Source: Aquimarina amphilecti
GTDB lineage: Bacteria; Bacteroidota; Bacteroidia; Flavobacteriales; Flavobacteriaceae
Direction: 5' to 3'
DNA: 64,000 nt
NCBI RefSeq assembly: GCF_900109375.1
Contig: NZ_FOAB01000010.1
Span: 111,099-175,098 of the forward strand
Part shown: positions 1 through 8,377 of the stretch, one piece after another
Numbering within the stretch: the stretch's first letter is position 1
Layout: the number at the start of each line of letters is the position of its first letter
Notes under the pieces: model-generated
Told to the model about the DNA's origin: nothing
Database searches by the model: none
Seen by the model: only the letters and a program-made list of their open reading frames with translations
Made by a program: the position numbers and the translations under genes

Positions 1-1412
1 CCAGAAATTTCACTTCTACCTCCAGAAATTGGTCCTTTAGAAACACCAGGTGCAGAATATACAATATTATCTAATACGATAGCAATCTGACCTCTTGTTT
101 GCGAAGCCCTTCCTGTCATTTCTTCCCATTTCTTAGCTCCTTTACCATCCATCTGCATGGTTACTACAACATTATTCACTTGATCATAAGTTTGTGCAGC
201 ATCGGTAATTACTCCTCCACTTAATTCTGGAGTATTATCACGGTTTCCTTTTAACGCATATAAATCTACTCTTTCACCTTCTTTCTCAGCCTTACTCCAA
301 GCAAATTTTGTGTATCTTAAAGCCTGAGGTAATAAAGTTCTAATGTCTTTTCTATTTAAATACTCATCAAACTGCTCTACATCTTTAATCGCAACAGAAA
401 CTAACGCTCCAGGAACTGATGGCGGTCCTAATAAATCATTTATTGGATTTACCTGTGTTTCTACATCTGTAGAATCCTCAGAATCTGCTAATAATTTTTC
501 TATTTCAGCATCTGCATCCGTTTTAGTAGTATCCGCCTGAACGGTATCTAGTACTTTTTCTGATTCTGTAACCTCATCAGTTACTTCTTCTTTAACTTCT
601 ACACCATCTTTAGCTTCTAATTCTTTCTTAAGTTTCTCATTCATTCTGCTTAAGAAAATACCAAGTTCTTGAGCATTTTCTACATCCCAAAACTCTAATT
701 GTGCAGTACTCTGTAAAAGTTTTTTTACACGATCTACATCCTTAGCTCCTGGCAATTCTACTAAAATACGCCCTGACTCTCCTAAACGTTGGATATTAGG
801 TTGTGTAACCCCAAACTTATCAATACGCTTACGAAGTACTTCGAATGCTGAAGTTACTGACTCGTCAATTTTTCTTTTTAAAACTGGCTCTACAATGTCA
901 TTAGACATATCAAAAGTGATATCATCACTTAAATTTTTATTCGCAAAAATATCTGGAGAAGCTAACTGAGCATCAGGTATTTTTTCAAACTCTATAAAGA
1001 AATCTTCAACATATGTATTCTGACTATTTTTCTGAGTCTGATCGGCAGCATCTAGCGCTTGTATAAAAGCAGGGTTTTTAGAATTATTAGCCAATCCTTC
1101 TAGGATATCTCTAACAGAAATCTGAAGAATTACATTAATTCCACCCTTAAGGTCAAGACCTTTATTTAGTTCTTTTGACTTAGCATCGTTATAACTAAAA
1201 TTTGCAAAAATTGGATCCTTACCAATAGAATCTAAATAAGTTTTTTCTGCTGTATCTCTTAATGCAGAAGCATCTGCTTCTGGATGTTTAGCTAAGGCAT
1301 AGTTCTCAGCTTCTTTTTCTTTTGTGTATGTTAAGTACGTAAACGATAATTGGTAAACACATACCAATCCAAATAAAATCGCAAACACTCTAACAAGTCC
1401 TTTATTTTGCAT
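1..1412 (-). CDS. secDF: Protein translocase SecDF fusion, N-terminal (SecD) part, cut by the window edge
   Basis: The reading frame is open from ATG at 1412 to the left edge, about 470 codons. It encodes the SecD half of the inner-membrane SecDF complex, which uses the proton-motive force to help complete export through SecYEG. A first membrane segment lies at about residues 6-26. The SecD hallmark GLDLKGG follows near residue 80, and then the periplasmic P1 domain with RKRIDKFGV and the conserved IAIVLDNIVYSAP stretch. An acidic, low-complexity insert (about residues 260-320, many Glu, Asp, Thr and Val) interrupts P1, as is common in Bacteroidota. The membrane domain and SecF part lie outside the window. 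The gene follows a SecD-P1-like ORF after 217 bases that contain two hairpins, which suggests control from the leader. The identification is secure. Confidence 0.95.
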   Translation of the reverse strand, partial: MQNKGLVRVFAILFGLVCVYQLSFTYLTYTKEKEAENYALAKHPEADASALRDTAEKTYLDSIGKDPIFANFSYNDAKSKELNKGLDLKGGINVILQISVRDILEGLANNSKNPAFIQALDAADQTQKNSQNTYVEDFFIEFEKIPDAQLASPDIFANKNLSDDITFDMSNDIVEPVLKRKIDESVTSAFEVLRKRIDKFGVTQPNIQRLGESGRILVELPGAKDVDRVKKLLQSTAQLEFWDVENAQELGIFLSRMNEKLKKELEAKDGVEVKEEVTDEVTESEKVLDTVQADTTKTDADAEIEKLLADSEDSTDVETQVNPINDLLGPPSVPGALVSVAIKDVEQFDEYLNRKDIRTLLPQALRYTKFAWSKAEKEGERVDLYALKGNRDNTPELSGGVITDAAQTYDQVNNVVVTMQMDGKGAKKWEEMTGRASQTRGQIAIVLDNIVYSAPGVSKGPISGGRSEIS

Positions 1413-1491
1413 TATTATTTATTTTGGTCAAACCCTTTTAAATCAAATAGGATTCAACAATTATTAATTTATTAGAATTTAATTATTGGAA

Positions 1492-1518
1492 AGCTCTGTC
1501 AAATCTTTGACATGAGCT
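1492..1518 (-). promoter_or_regulatory. 12-bp hairpin in the secDF leader
   Basis: AGCTC-A-TGTCAAA and TTTGACA-GAGCT pair over 12 bp with one bulge and a 2-base loop, 80 bases upstream of the secDF start. No T-run follows. It could be an operator (TGTCAAA-N2-TTTGACA is a perfect palindrome) or an RNA element that affects secDF expression. Confidence 0.45.
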
Positions 1519-1599
1519 ATATTAAAAAGTCAAGTAGGATTTAGAAAAAAAACAACTCAATTACTTTCTTCTTATCTGACTTCCTAAAAATTGGAGATG

Positions 1600-1628
1600 T
1601 AAGGAATATTAAAATTAATATATCCTTA
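1600..1628 (-). promoter_or_regulatory. Stem-loop immediately after the RAGP-ending ORF
   Basis: Arms TAAGGA-T-ATATTAA and TTAATAT-TCCTTA pair over 13 bp with one bulged T and a 2-base loop on the minus strand. The stem begins 2 bases after the stop codon, so a ribosome held at the RAGP codons would cover or melt it. No T-run follows directly, so it is not an obvious terminator. It is AU-rich and of modest stability. The regulatory role is inferred. Confidence 0.5.
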
Positions 1629-1629
1629 A

Positions 1630-2250
1630 TTAAGAAATTGGTCCTGCTCTTACCTCAGGAATCTTATAAGAAATATTATCTATTGTAATTGCAATAGATT
1701 TATTAACTTTTTGAGCTAATTTTGTTAGTCTAGCTAAATGATCAATATCATTTTCGGTTACAAAACTATGTGCATAAAAACCTGAAGCTCTATCCTGTTT
1801 TTGTTTAACCTCTAGAACAAAAATTCCATTAGAATCCGTATTGGAGTCTGTACTTTTTTGAATTTTATAAACATCTAGATTATAGTCTGAAGAATTTTTG
1901 TTGAACGGAAATTGATCGTCTGCACTATTCTGATCAAATAAAATATGATTTAAGGCAACACCTTGTTCTTTAGACAGTATTTCTTTGATACTTTCTACAT
2001 CAGCATCACTATAATAAGCTATCTTAAGCTTACCATTATTTAAATCCTTAGAAATCCGAGTGTTTCTAACCCCAATAGATTCCAATTGTTTTTTCACAAG
2101 CGCAATTGCGTTTTGCGCTTCTGAAGAAGTAACCTCAACATCAGTAAACTCAAGAACAATTTCTTGATTAGGCACTACAGTTTGATGCTGCATCACAACT
2201 AATAGTGCAAATGCAGTAATCAAAATTTTGAAGTACCATTCTTTTCTCAT
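1630..2250 (-). CDS. SecD-P1-like signal-anchored protein ending in RAGP-I-S; candidate Sec-monitoring arrest peptide
   Basis: This 206-residue protein has a basic N-terminus (MRKEW), one hydrophobic segment (about residues 7-20) and then a soluble domain. That domain can be aligned by eye with the P1 region of the downstream SecDF. VKKQLESIGV matches LRKRIDKFGV, NNGKLKIAY matches ESGRILVEL, DVESIKEIL matches DVDRVKKLL, and the end IAIxxDNIxYxxPxV followed by GPIS matches the SecD motif. The reading frame stops there, so residues 201-206 are R-A-G-P-I-S. RAGP is the stall motif of E. coli SecM. Inference: either a P1-only SecD paralogue of unknown role, or a SecD-derived nascent-chain sensor that controls secDF. 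A hairpin starts directly after the stop codon. Seen: the homology, the anchor, the motif and the position. Not shown: any stalling. Confidence 0.85.
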   Translation of the reverse strand: MRKEWYFKILITAFALLVVMQHQTVVPNQEIVLEFTDVEVTSSEAQNAIALVKKQLESIGVRNTRISKDLNNGKLKIAYYSDADVESIKEILSKEQGVALNHILFDQNSADDQFPFNKNSSDYNLDVYKIQKSTDSNTDSNGIFVLEVKQKQDRASGFYAHSFVTENDIDHLARLTKLAQKVNKSIAITIDNISYKIPEVRAGPIS

Positions 2251-2369
2251 GATCGCAAATATAAAAAAATTAAAACTGCATTTCTAAAGTCTTACAACAA
2301 ATATCTTCTTAGAAAAACTAAATAACTCTGTGACTATGATTTTATTTTATTACAAACATTTAAAGTTAT

Positions 2370-2407
2370 AAAAAAACAAAGAGTTACTATGTAATAGCAA
2401 CTCTTTG
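2370..2407 (-). terminator. Rho-independent terminator of mdh
   Basis: A 9-bp perfect stem (CAAAGAGTT and AACTCTTTG), extended inward with mismatches, is followed on the minus strand by a run of seven T. It lies 29 bases after the mdh stop codon. Confidence 0.8.
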
Positions 2408-2435
2408 GCAATTCTATATAAAGGATATTATTAGA

Positions 2436-3362
2436 CTATAATTCTAACAATCCATTAGTTTTCTTAACTCCTTCAGCACTTTCAGAAAGTTTTGCCTTTT
2501 CTGCATCGCTAAGATTTATTTCTACTACCTTTTCAATACCATTTCTACCTAATACTACTGGCGCTCCTATACATAGGTCATTTAACCCATACTCTCCTTC
2601 TAACAATGTAGAACAAGGAAAAATCTTTTTCTGATCACAAGCAATAGCCTGAACCAATCCTGATACTGCAGCTCCTGGAGCATACCATGCTGATGTCCCT
2701 AATAATCCGGTAAGTGTAGCTCCACCAACCTTAGTATCAGCAGCAACCTGCTCTAAGCGCTCATCAGAGATATATTCTGAAACTGGCACGCTATTTCTAG
2801 TTGCTAGTCTTGTTAAAGGAACCATCCCTTTATCACTATGTCCGCCAATCACCATTCCATCAACATCAGAAATTGGAGCTCCTAATGCTTCAGCTAATCT
2901 ATACTTAAAACGAGCACTATCTAAAGCTCCACCCATACCAATAATTCTGTTCTTAGGAAGATCTGTAGTTTTATGTACTAAATATGTCATTGTATCCATT
3001 GGATTACTAACAACAATAATAATTGCATTTGGAGAATGCTCAATCAAACTAGAAGAAACAGATTTTACAATCCCTGCGTTAATACCAATCAATTCTTCAC
3101 GTGTCATTCCAGGTTTACGCGGAATACCAGATGTAATTACAGCAATATCACTTCCTGCAGTTTTAGAATAATCATTTGTAGTTCCTGTTATCTTAGTATC
3201 AAACCCGTTTAAAGAAGCTGTTTGCATCAAATCCATTGCTTTACCTTCTGCATATCCTTCTTTAATATCTAACAATACTACCTCTGAAGCAAAATTCTTA
3301 ATGGCGATATACTCGGCACAACTTGCACCTACTGCACCAGCTCCTACTACTGTAACTTTCAT
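2436..3362 (-). CDS. mdh: Malate dehydrogenase, LDH-like type
   Basis: This 308-residue NAD-dependent malate dehydrogenase interconverts malate and oxaloacetate in the TCA cycle and is cytoplasmic. The Rossmann motif GAGAVGAS is at residues 7-14, and Asp32 is placed to bind the NAD ribose. The active-site loop RKPGM is at 82-86, with Arg82 and the following Arg88. Asp148 and catalytic His175 (in GGHSDKG) form the relay. Arg82 and the MTRE context mark a malate rather than a lactate enzyme. The length is normal for the family. It appears to be a single transcription unit with its own terminator. The call is secure. Confidence 0.95.
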   Translation of the reverse strand: MKVTVVGAGAVGASCAEYIAIKNFASEVVLLDIKEGYAEGKAMDLMQTASLNGFDTKITGTTNDYSKTAGSDIAVITSGIPRKPGMTREELIGINAGIVKSVSSSLIEHSPNAIIIVVSNPMDTMTYLVHKTTDLPKNRIIGMGGALDSARFKYRLAEALGAPISDVDGMVIGGHSDKGMVPLTRLATRNSVPVSEYISDERLEQVAADTKVGGATLTGLLGTSAWYAPGAAVSGLVQAIACDQKKIFPCSTLLEGEYGLNDLCIGAPVVLGRNGIEKVVEINLSDAEKAKLSESAEGVKKTNGLLEL

Positions 3363-3470
3363 TATCTCTATATAATTTTGATTAATATTATCTTGGCATA
3401 TTGAATCTCTTCAATATCAGCGCGAAAATACAAATTCTTTAACGATTTTGTTTGTGAATTCTTAGTTAAA

Positions 3471-4472
3471 TTACCAACCAAAATTCAAACCAATAGAGAG
3501 GTTTTGATAGTTCTGAAGCGTATAATCTAAATTAGCTCTAAAAAAACCTAATTTCACATTAGCACCAATAGTAGCCTTAAGGCCTGAAGTTTTATTATCT
3601 ACAGAAATTGGATCCTCTACAGTCTGTGTTGCTAACGGACCATTTTGCACCTCATAGGTACCTAAAATATCAGCTTTACTATTCCCTGCGTAATACCCAA
3701 ATCCTCCATAAAAATTAAATTTAGGAAGCTTTGTAGATATAATACCGCTTACCAACCATGAACTAGATTTTAATCGTATTTCTTGATCTGTTCCATCAAT
3801 CTGGCTATCTGCCGTAAAATCATAAAACCCTCTAACATTAGTATACCCTATTAATCCAGAGAACCTAAAAGGAAGTCTTTTCCAAGAAAAAATCCAATCG
3901 GTTAATTCATGCTGAACTGCCAACCCATATAGAAAAACTTCTGTATTCTCACGCACAGCAATTTTTGGTAAAAATCGAGCTTTAATTTCGGTGCTTTTTG
4001 ATATCCCCATAGACCCTTGAAGAAATCCAGTAGGTGCAATATTCACTTCCTTACCACCTATACCGTCAGGGAGTGTTACTTCTACTTGTGCTAACTGCCC
4101 TTGATTTAAAACCACTACGATATCACCACGATCACCACCAAAAGCATTTGCTACCAATTGACTTGATGGACCTTCTCTAAATTCTACACCTTCATAATCA
4201 GCGGTATTAAGAACAAATGACTGCTTTTCTTCTCTTACAAAAGAAAGGTTACCTAGAAATCCAACTTCAAAACGCCACAACTTTTTAACTTCAGCTGTTT
4301 TATACCAACCATTAGACATACTATTCACCAATAGTTCACCAGCTGGAGCAAAATAGTCATTACTAAAACGCTGTGCATTTTCTATACCTAATTCTAATAA
4401 CTGATCTACATTGGTTTGGGAATAAGACACTTTAAACAAAAGCATCGCTAAAAGCAGTATAGTTTTTTTCAT
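3471..4472 (-). CDS. DUF6588-like outer-membrane-type protein, function unknown
   Basis: This 333-residue protein has a signal peptide (MKKTILLLAMLLFKVSYSQ). A region follows that looks like an outer-membrane beta-barrel: alternating aromatic and polar strands in the second half, ending with a terminal aromatic residue (LSIGLNFGW). The fold and the N-terminal pattern (ELGIENAQRFSNDYFAPAGE) resemble the DUF6588 family found widely in Bacteroidota, whose function is not known. It lies alone between mdh and gyrB on the same strand, with no clear functional partner. Confidence 0.75.
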   Translation of the reverse strand: MKKTILLLAMLLFKVSYSQTNVDQLLELGIENAQRFSNDYFAPAGELLVNSMSNGWYKTAEVKKLWRFEVGFLGNLSFVREEKQSFVLNTADYEGVEFREGPSSQLVANAFGGDRGDIVVVLNQGQLAQVEVTLPDGIGGKEVNIAPTGFLQGSMGISKSTEIKARFLPKIAVRENTEVFLYGLAVQHELTDWIFSWKRLPFRFSGLIGYTNVRGFYDFTADSQIDGTDQEIRLKSSSWLVSGIISTKLPKFNFYGGFGYYAGNSKADILGTYEVQNGPLATQTVEDPISVDNKTSGLKATIGANVKLGFFRANLDYTLQNYQNLSIGLNFGW

Positions 4473-4595
4473 CTGTTTCTATCTAAGGTTATTCAATAAT
4501 CAGATGGAATGCACATAAACTAATATTTGAAAAAGTAATCAAACATTTTAGGTCTGTTCATTTCACTAGATTTGGGTTTAATAGGCGCGACAATA

Positions 4596-4631
4596 TATAA
4601 AAAAATCCGTTATACACAGTACAACGGATTT
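4596..4631 (-). terminator. Rho-independent terminator of gyrB
   Basis: The perfect arms AAATCCGTT and AACGGATTT enclose an 11-base loop. On the minus strand they are followed by a T-run. The structure lies 29 bases after the gyrB stop codon. Confidence 0.8.
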
Positions 4632-4659
4632 CATTCTATATTATTTAATAACACTTACA

Positions 4660-6600
4660 TTACGCATCAATGTTAGCGTAAACTGCATTTTTCTCAATGA
4701 ATTCTCTACGTGGTGGTACCTCATCTCCCATTAACATAGAGAAGATTCTATCTGCCTCTGTTAAATTATCAATTGTTACCTGACGCATTGTTCTAAATTC
4801 TGGGTTCATCGTAGTATCCCATAATTGTTCCGCGTTCATCTCACCAAGACCTTTATATCTCTGAATCTTAGAACTCTCTCCAAATTCCTTTACAATCATA
4901 TCACGCTGATCGTCATTCCAAGCATATTGTTTTTTGGCTCCTTTCTTAACCAAATATAATGGCGGCGCAGCTATATAAATGTGTCCTGCCTCAATTAACT
5001 CTTTCATATAACGGAAAAAGAATGTAAGAATTAATGTAGAAATATGACTCCCATCCACATCAGCATCACACATGATTACCACTTTATGATAGCGTAATTT
5101 AGAAAGGTTAAGTGCTTTACTATCTTCTTCAGTACCAATAGTAACCCCAAGAGCAGTAAAAATATTTTTTATTTCTTCATTCTCAAAAACTTTATGATGC
5201 ATTGCTTTTTCTACATTCAAAATCTTACCACGTAAAGGTAAAATAGCTTGAAACATACGATCACGCCCCTGCTTTGCAGTTCCACCTGCCGAATCTCCCT
5301 CGACAAGAAACACTTCACATAAAGCTGGATCCTGCTCTGAACAATCAGATAGCTTACCAGGAAGTCCACCAATACTCATTACCGTTTTTCGCTGTACCAT
5401 TTCACGAGCCTTCTTAGCTGCATGACGTGCTTGCGCCGCTAGAATTACTTTCTGAACGATTGTTTTAGCATCATTAGGATTTTCCTCAAGGTAGTTCTCT
5501 AACATTTCAGAAACAGATTGAGAAACCGCAGAAGTAACCTCTCTATTTCCTAATTTAGTTTTCGTCTGACCTTCAAATTGAGGCTCCTGCACTTTTACAG
5601 AAACAATTGCAGTAAGACCTTCTCTAAAATCATCCCCTGCTATTTCAAACTTTAGTTTATCCAACATTCCTGAAGCATCAGCATACTTCTTTAAGGTAGA
5701 AGTAAGCCCTCTTCTAAATCCTGAAAGATGTGTTCCTCCTTCGTGTGTATTGATATTATTAACATATGAATGAAGATTCTCTGCATAAGAATCATTATAA
5801 ATCATAGCAACCTCTACAGGAATATCGTTCTTCTCTCCTTCCATAGAAATCACATGTCCTATAACAGGACTACGACTCGTATCCAAAAATCTTACAAATT
5901 CTTTTAAACCCTCTTCAGAATGAAAGGTTTCTGAAATATAATTACCATCATCATCCTTATGCCTTTTATCTGTTAGATTAACTGTTATTCCTTTGTTAAG
6001 ATATGACAACTCTCGCATACGACTTGCTAAAGTATCGTAGTTATATTCCAGCGTCTGCTGAAAAATAGTAGGATCAGGTCTAAAAGTAACAATTGTACCG
6101 TTAAAATCAGTATCTCCTGTGGACTTTACCGGATACAGAGGCTTTCCTTTTTCATACTCTTGCTCCCACACTTTACCATCTTTATGCACAATCGCATGTA
6201 AATGATCAGAAAGTGCATTAACACAAGAAACTCCAACTCCGTGCAGACCACCAGAAACTTTATACGAGTCTTTATCAAATTTACCTCCAGCTCCAATCTT
6301 AGTCATTACAACCTCTAAAGCCGAGACACCTTCTTTTTTATGAATTCCAACAGGAATACCACGACCATTATCCTTAGTAGTGATGGAGTTATCTTCATTT
6401 ATTGTAACATCGATAGCATCACAATGACCAGCCAATGCTTCGTCAATTGAGTTATCTACAACTTCATATACTAAATGATGCAAACCTCTAGTACCTACAT
6501 CTCCAATATACATGGATGGACGCATGCGTACATGCTCCATTCCTTCTAACGCCTGAATACTATCGGCTGAATAATTATTTTTCTTTGCTTCTTCGCTCAT
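4660..6600 (-). CDS. gyrB: DNA gyrase subunit B
   Basis: This 646-residue ATPase subunit of gyrase introduces negative supercoils with GyrA. The GHKL ATPase domain contains YIGDVG, EVVDNSIDEALAG (catalytic Glu and Mg-binding Asn) and the lid motif GLHGVGVSCVNALS. The TOPRIM domain contains EGDSAGG and DADVDGSH. The C-terminal tail contains QRYKGLGEMN. The length suits GyrB of Bacteroidota, which lacks the long insert found in gamma-proteobacteria; ParE is less likely given the QRYKGLGEMNAEQLW tail. A good housekeeping promoter lies just upstream and a terminator follows, so it is monocistronic. Confidence 0.96.
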   Translation of the reverse strand: MSEEAKKNNYSADSIQALEGMEHVRMRPSMYIGDVGTRGLHHLVYEVVDNSIDEALAGHCDAIDVTINEDNSITTKDNGRGIPVGIHKKEGVSALEVVMTKIGAGGKFDKDSYKVSGGLHGVGVSCVNALSDHLHAIVHKDGKVWEQEYEKGKPLYPVKSTGDTDFNGTIVTFRPDPTIFQQTLEYNYDTLASRMRELSYLNKGITVNLTDKRHKDDDGNYISETFHSEEGLKEFVRFLDTSRSPVIGHVISMEGEKNDIPVEVAMIYNDSYAENLHSYVNNINTHEGGTHLSGFRRGLTSTLKKYADASGMLDKLKFEIAGDDFREGLTAIVSVKVQEPQFEGQTKTKLGNREVTSAVSQSVSEMLENYLEENPNDAKTIVQKVILAAQARHAAKKAREMVQRKTVMSIGGLPGKLSDCSEQDPALCEVFLVEGDSAGGTAKQGRDRMFQAILPLRGKILNVEKAMHHKVFENEEIKNIFTALGVTIGTEEDSKALNLSKLRYHKVVIMCDADVDGSHISTLILTFFFRYMKELIEAGHIYIAAPPLYLVKKGAKKQYAWNDDQRDMIVKEFGESSKIQRYKGLGEMNAEQLWDTTMNPEFRTMRQVTIDNLTEADRIFSMLMGDEVPPRREFIEKNAVYANIDA

Positions 6601-6637
6601 AAATCAGCTTTATTTATTACAATTTTTGGTCAACAAA

Positions 6638-6667
6638 CAAAGATAAAAAAACAGCCAAATGTTCAAA
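6638..6667 (-). promoter_or_regulatory. gyrB promoter, Bacteroidota -33/-7 type
   Basis: On the minus strand TTTG, an 18-base spacer and TATCTTTG match the TTTG/TAnnTTTG consensus exactly. The -7 box ends about 38 bases before the gyrB ATG. Confidence 0.75.
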
Positions 6668-7101
6668 GCGTTTTATAACGTATGATTTAAAGAGTTATCA
6701 ACAATTAGTTAAGAACAAGACTAGAAAAATAAAAAAGCCTCTTAAAAGTGATTAAAACAGCCTTAAAATCGATTTAAGATTAAATTAATAATTTATATAA
6801 TCCTTCAAAAACAAAGACAACACTTTGTAAACAAACACTTTAACATCAAAACAATATTTTACAAAAACATATATTCATTTTCTTGGCTAAAAAATAAATC
6901 TAAAGACAAACAACAATATTAAAATAATGTTCTCCCTTAACATCTTTACGTTTTCTCACCCAACACTTACGAATAATAAAAGCCTCTTAATTAAATGACA
7001 TCATTCACAATAATACAACCTACCTCCGTTAAATCAACCAGACTACAGATGTGGTCGAATTAAAGGAAATACACACAATCAACAAATTTAATTTTTTAAA
7101 A
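6668..7101. other. AT-rich intergenic stretch with a 13-base direct repeat
   Basis: No gene, RNA or strong hairpin was recognised here. AAAAGCCTCTTAA occurs at 6733-6745 and again at 6978-6990. A weak -7-like CATCTTTA lies near 6950 and might serve the astacin-like gene. Confidence 0.4.
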
Positions 7102-8247
7102 ATGAAAACTAAAAATCTAATGAATTTAGGCAAAATTGCCTTTATCTGCCTAGGACTAGCTATGGGTTCTTGTACAAACGAAAATTTTGATGAAGAAATC
7201 AACAATGAAGAAAACAATGATATCCAACTAGAAAAAAAATCTTTTCTTGGAGAAGCAATATACGTAGAGTCTATTGGTGATGGAGAATATCTTGCCGGGG
7301 ATGTAATCTATAACGAAGACATGTTCGATAATGGTGAATTTGACCTTAATCCCGTTCCTGGAGAAGTTGAAAAACTAGGACTAGCACCTGGAGTTACAAA
7401 ATGGCCCAACAACACAATTATCTATGTTTTAAGCAATAGTTTAACTTCTAACCAAAGACAGGTTACTCTAGAATCTATAGAGCAATGGTCTTCTAAAACT
7501 AATATTAAGTTTAAAGAACGAACGAATGAAAATTACTATGTTACCATAAGAAATAATGGAGACAATTGTAATTGCGCAAACGCTAGTTTAGGAGTTCAAG
7601 GAAATAGAGGAACTATTAACATGGGAGTTAGAACTGGAACTGGAGTTATGACTCATGAAATAGGACATACACTTGGGTACTTGCACGAACAAAATAGAAG
7701 CGATAGAGATCAATTTGTACGAATTTTCCCTGAAAACATACAAGATGGCGCGATAAGTCAATTTAGAATCAGTAATAACTCTGTAAACCCTGGAGCTTTT
7801 GATGTGCAATCCATAATGATATACAGTAGCTTTACATTTAGCAAGAACGGACAACCGGTAATGCTTGAGTTAGATGGAACTCGCATTCCTTTTAACGGTA
7901 GATTATCTGCCGGAGATATCGCTGGTACTAATTTACTATACCCTGGAGGAGATGATGGTGGTGACGGAAACGATATATGCGAAGGAATAGATGAATGGTC
8001 TAGAAACATTAGATATAATGTTGGCGACAAGGTTACGTATCAAGGTTTCTTGTACGAAAGAGATTTTAGTAGTTGGAATCAGATTGGAAAGTGTGGAGAG
8101 ACTCAACCGGCAGACATCTGTGATGGTATTGAATCATATAATGGGAACATAAGCTACTCATCTGGTGATCAAGTAACTTATAATGGTTATTTATACTTAC
8201 TACAAAGTAACAGAAGATGGTCTAATCAAGGTCGTTGCGGAAGTTAA
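7102..8247 (+). CDS. Astacin-like (M12A) zinc metallopeptidase lipoprotein with two C-terminal carbohydrate-binding-type repeats
   Basis: The protein has 381 residues from the ATG at 7102; the longer frame opens with GTG at 7051 and lacks support. It has a lipoprotein signal with Cys24 (AMGSC). The catalytic domain has HEIGHTLGYLHE at 185-196, in which three His bind zinc and Glu186 is catalytic. The Met-turn region is SIMIY at 237-241, where most astacins have SxMHY, so His is replaced by Ile. A Gly/Asp linker (282-290) leads to two similar repeats (about 293-331 and 340-380) with the pattern W/Y...GD.V.Y.G.LY, flanked by Cys, like the chitin-binding modules of chitinases. It probably acts outside the cell or on its surface. 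Its substrate is unknown. Confidence 0.85.
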   Translation: MKTKNLMNLGKIAFICLGLAMGSCTNENFDEEINNEENNDIQLEKKSFLGEAIYVESIGDGEYLAGDVIYNEDMFDNGEFDLNPVPGEVEKLGLAPGVTKWPNNTIIYVLSNSLTSNQRQVTLESIEQWSSKTNIKFKERTNENYYVTIRNNGDNCNCANASLGVQGNRGTINMGVRTGTGVMTHEIGHTLGYLHEQNRSDRDQFVRIFPENIQDGAISQFRISNNSVNPGAFDVQSIMIYSSFTFSKNGQPVMLELDGTRIPFNGRLSAGDIAGTNLLYPGGDDGGDGNDICEGIDEWSRNIRYNVGDKVTYQGFLYERDFSSWNQIGKCGETQPADICDGIESYNGNISYSSGDQVTYNGYLYLLQSNRRWSNQGRCGS

Positions 8248-8283
8248 TTCTCAAAAAATCATCTTTTCTTACGTGATTAAAAC

Positions 8284-8313
8284 AATAGGGCTACATTACA
8301 ATGTAGCCCTATT
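8284..8313 (+). terminator. Terminator hairpin after the astacin-like gene
   Basis: Perfect 14-bp arms (AATAGGGCTACATT and its complement) enclose a 2-base loop. The T content after it is moderate (ATTATTATTT). It is palindromic, so it may also act on the GG-peptide transcript arriving from the opposite strand. Confidence 0.75.
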
Positions 8314-8377
8314 ATTATTTCAAGTTTTACATTCAAGAAATAGCATCTCTTAAACTATGTACAAGAAATGAATAATC

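Noticed and set aside
343..540. A plus-strand frame of 65 residues inside secDF
   Set aside because: It is antisense to the acidic insert of secDF, where Glu/Asp codons give long open frames in reverse.
6733..6990. The 13-base direct repeat AAAAGCCTCTTAA in the gyrB upstream region
   Set aside because: A single pair of short repeats 245 bases apart in AT-rich DNA is within chance, and no function can be supported.
7588..8030. Minus-strand frames of 88-90 residues across the astacin-like gene
   Set aside because: The plus-strand gene explains the sequence (signal, zinc motif, repeats).
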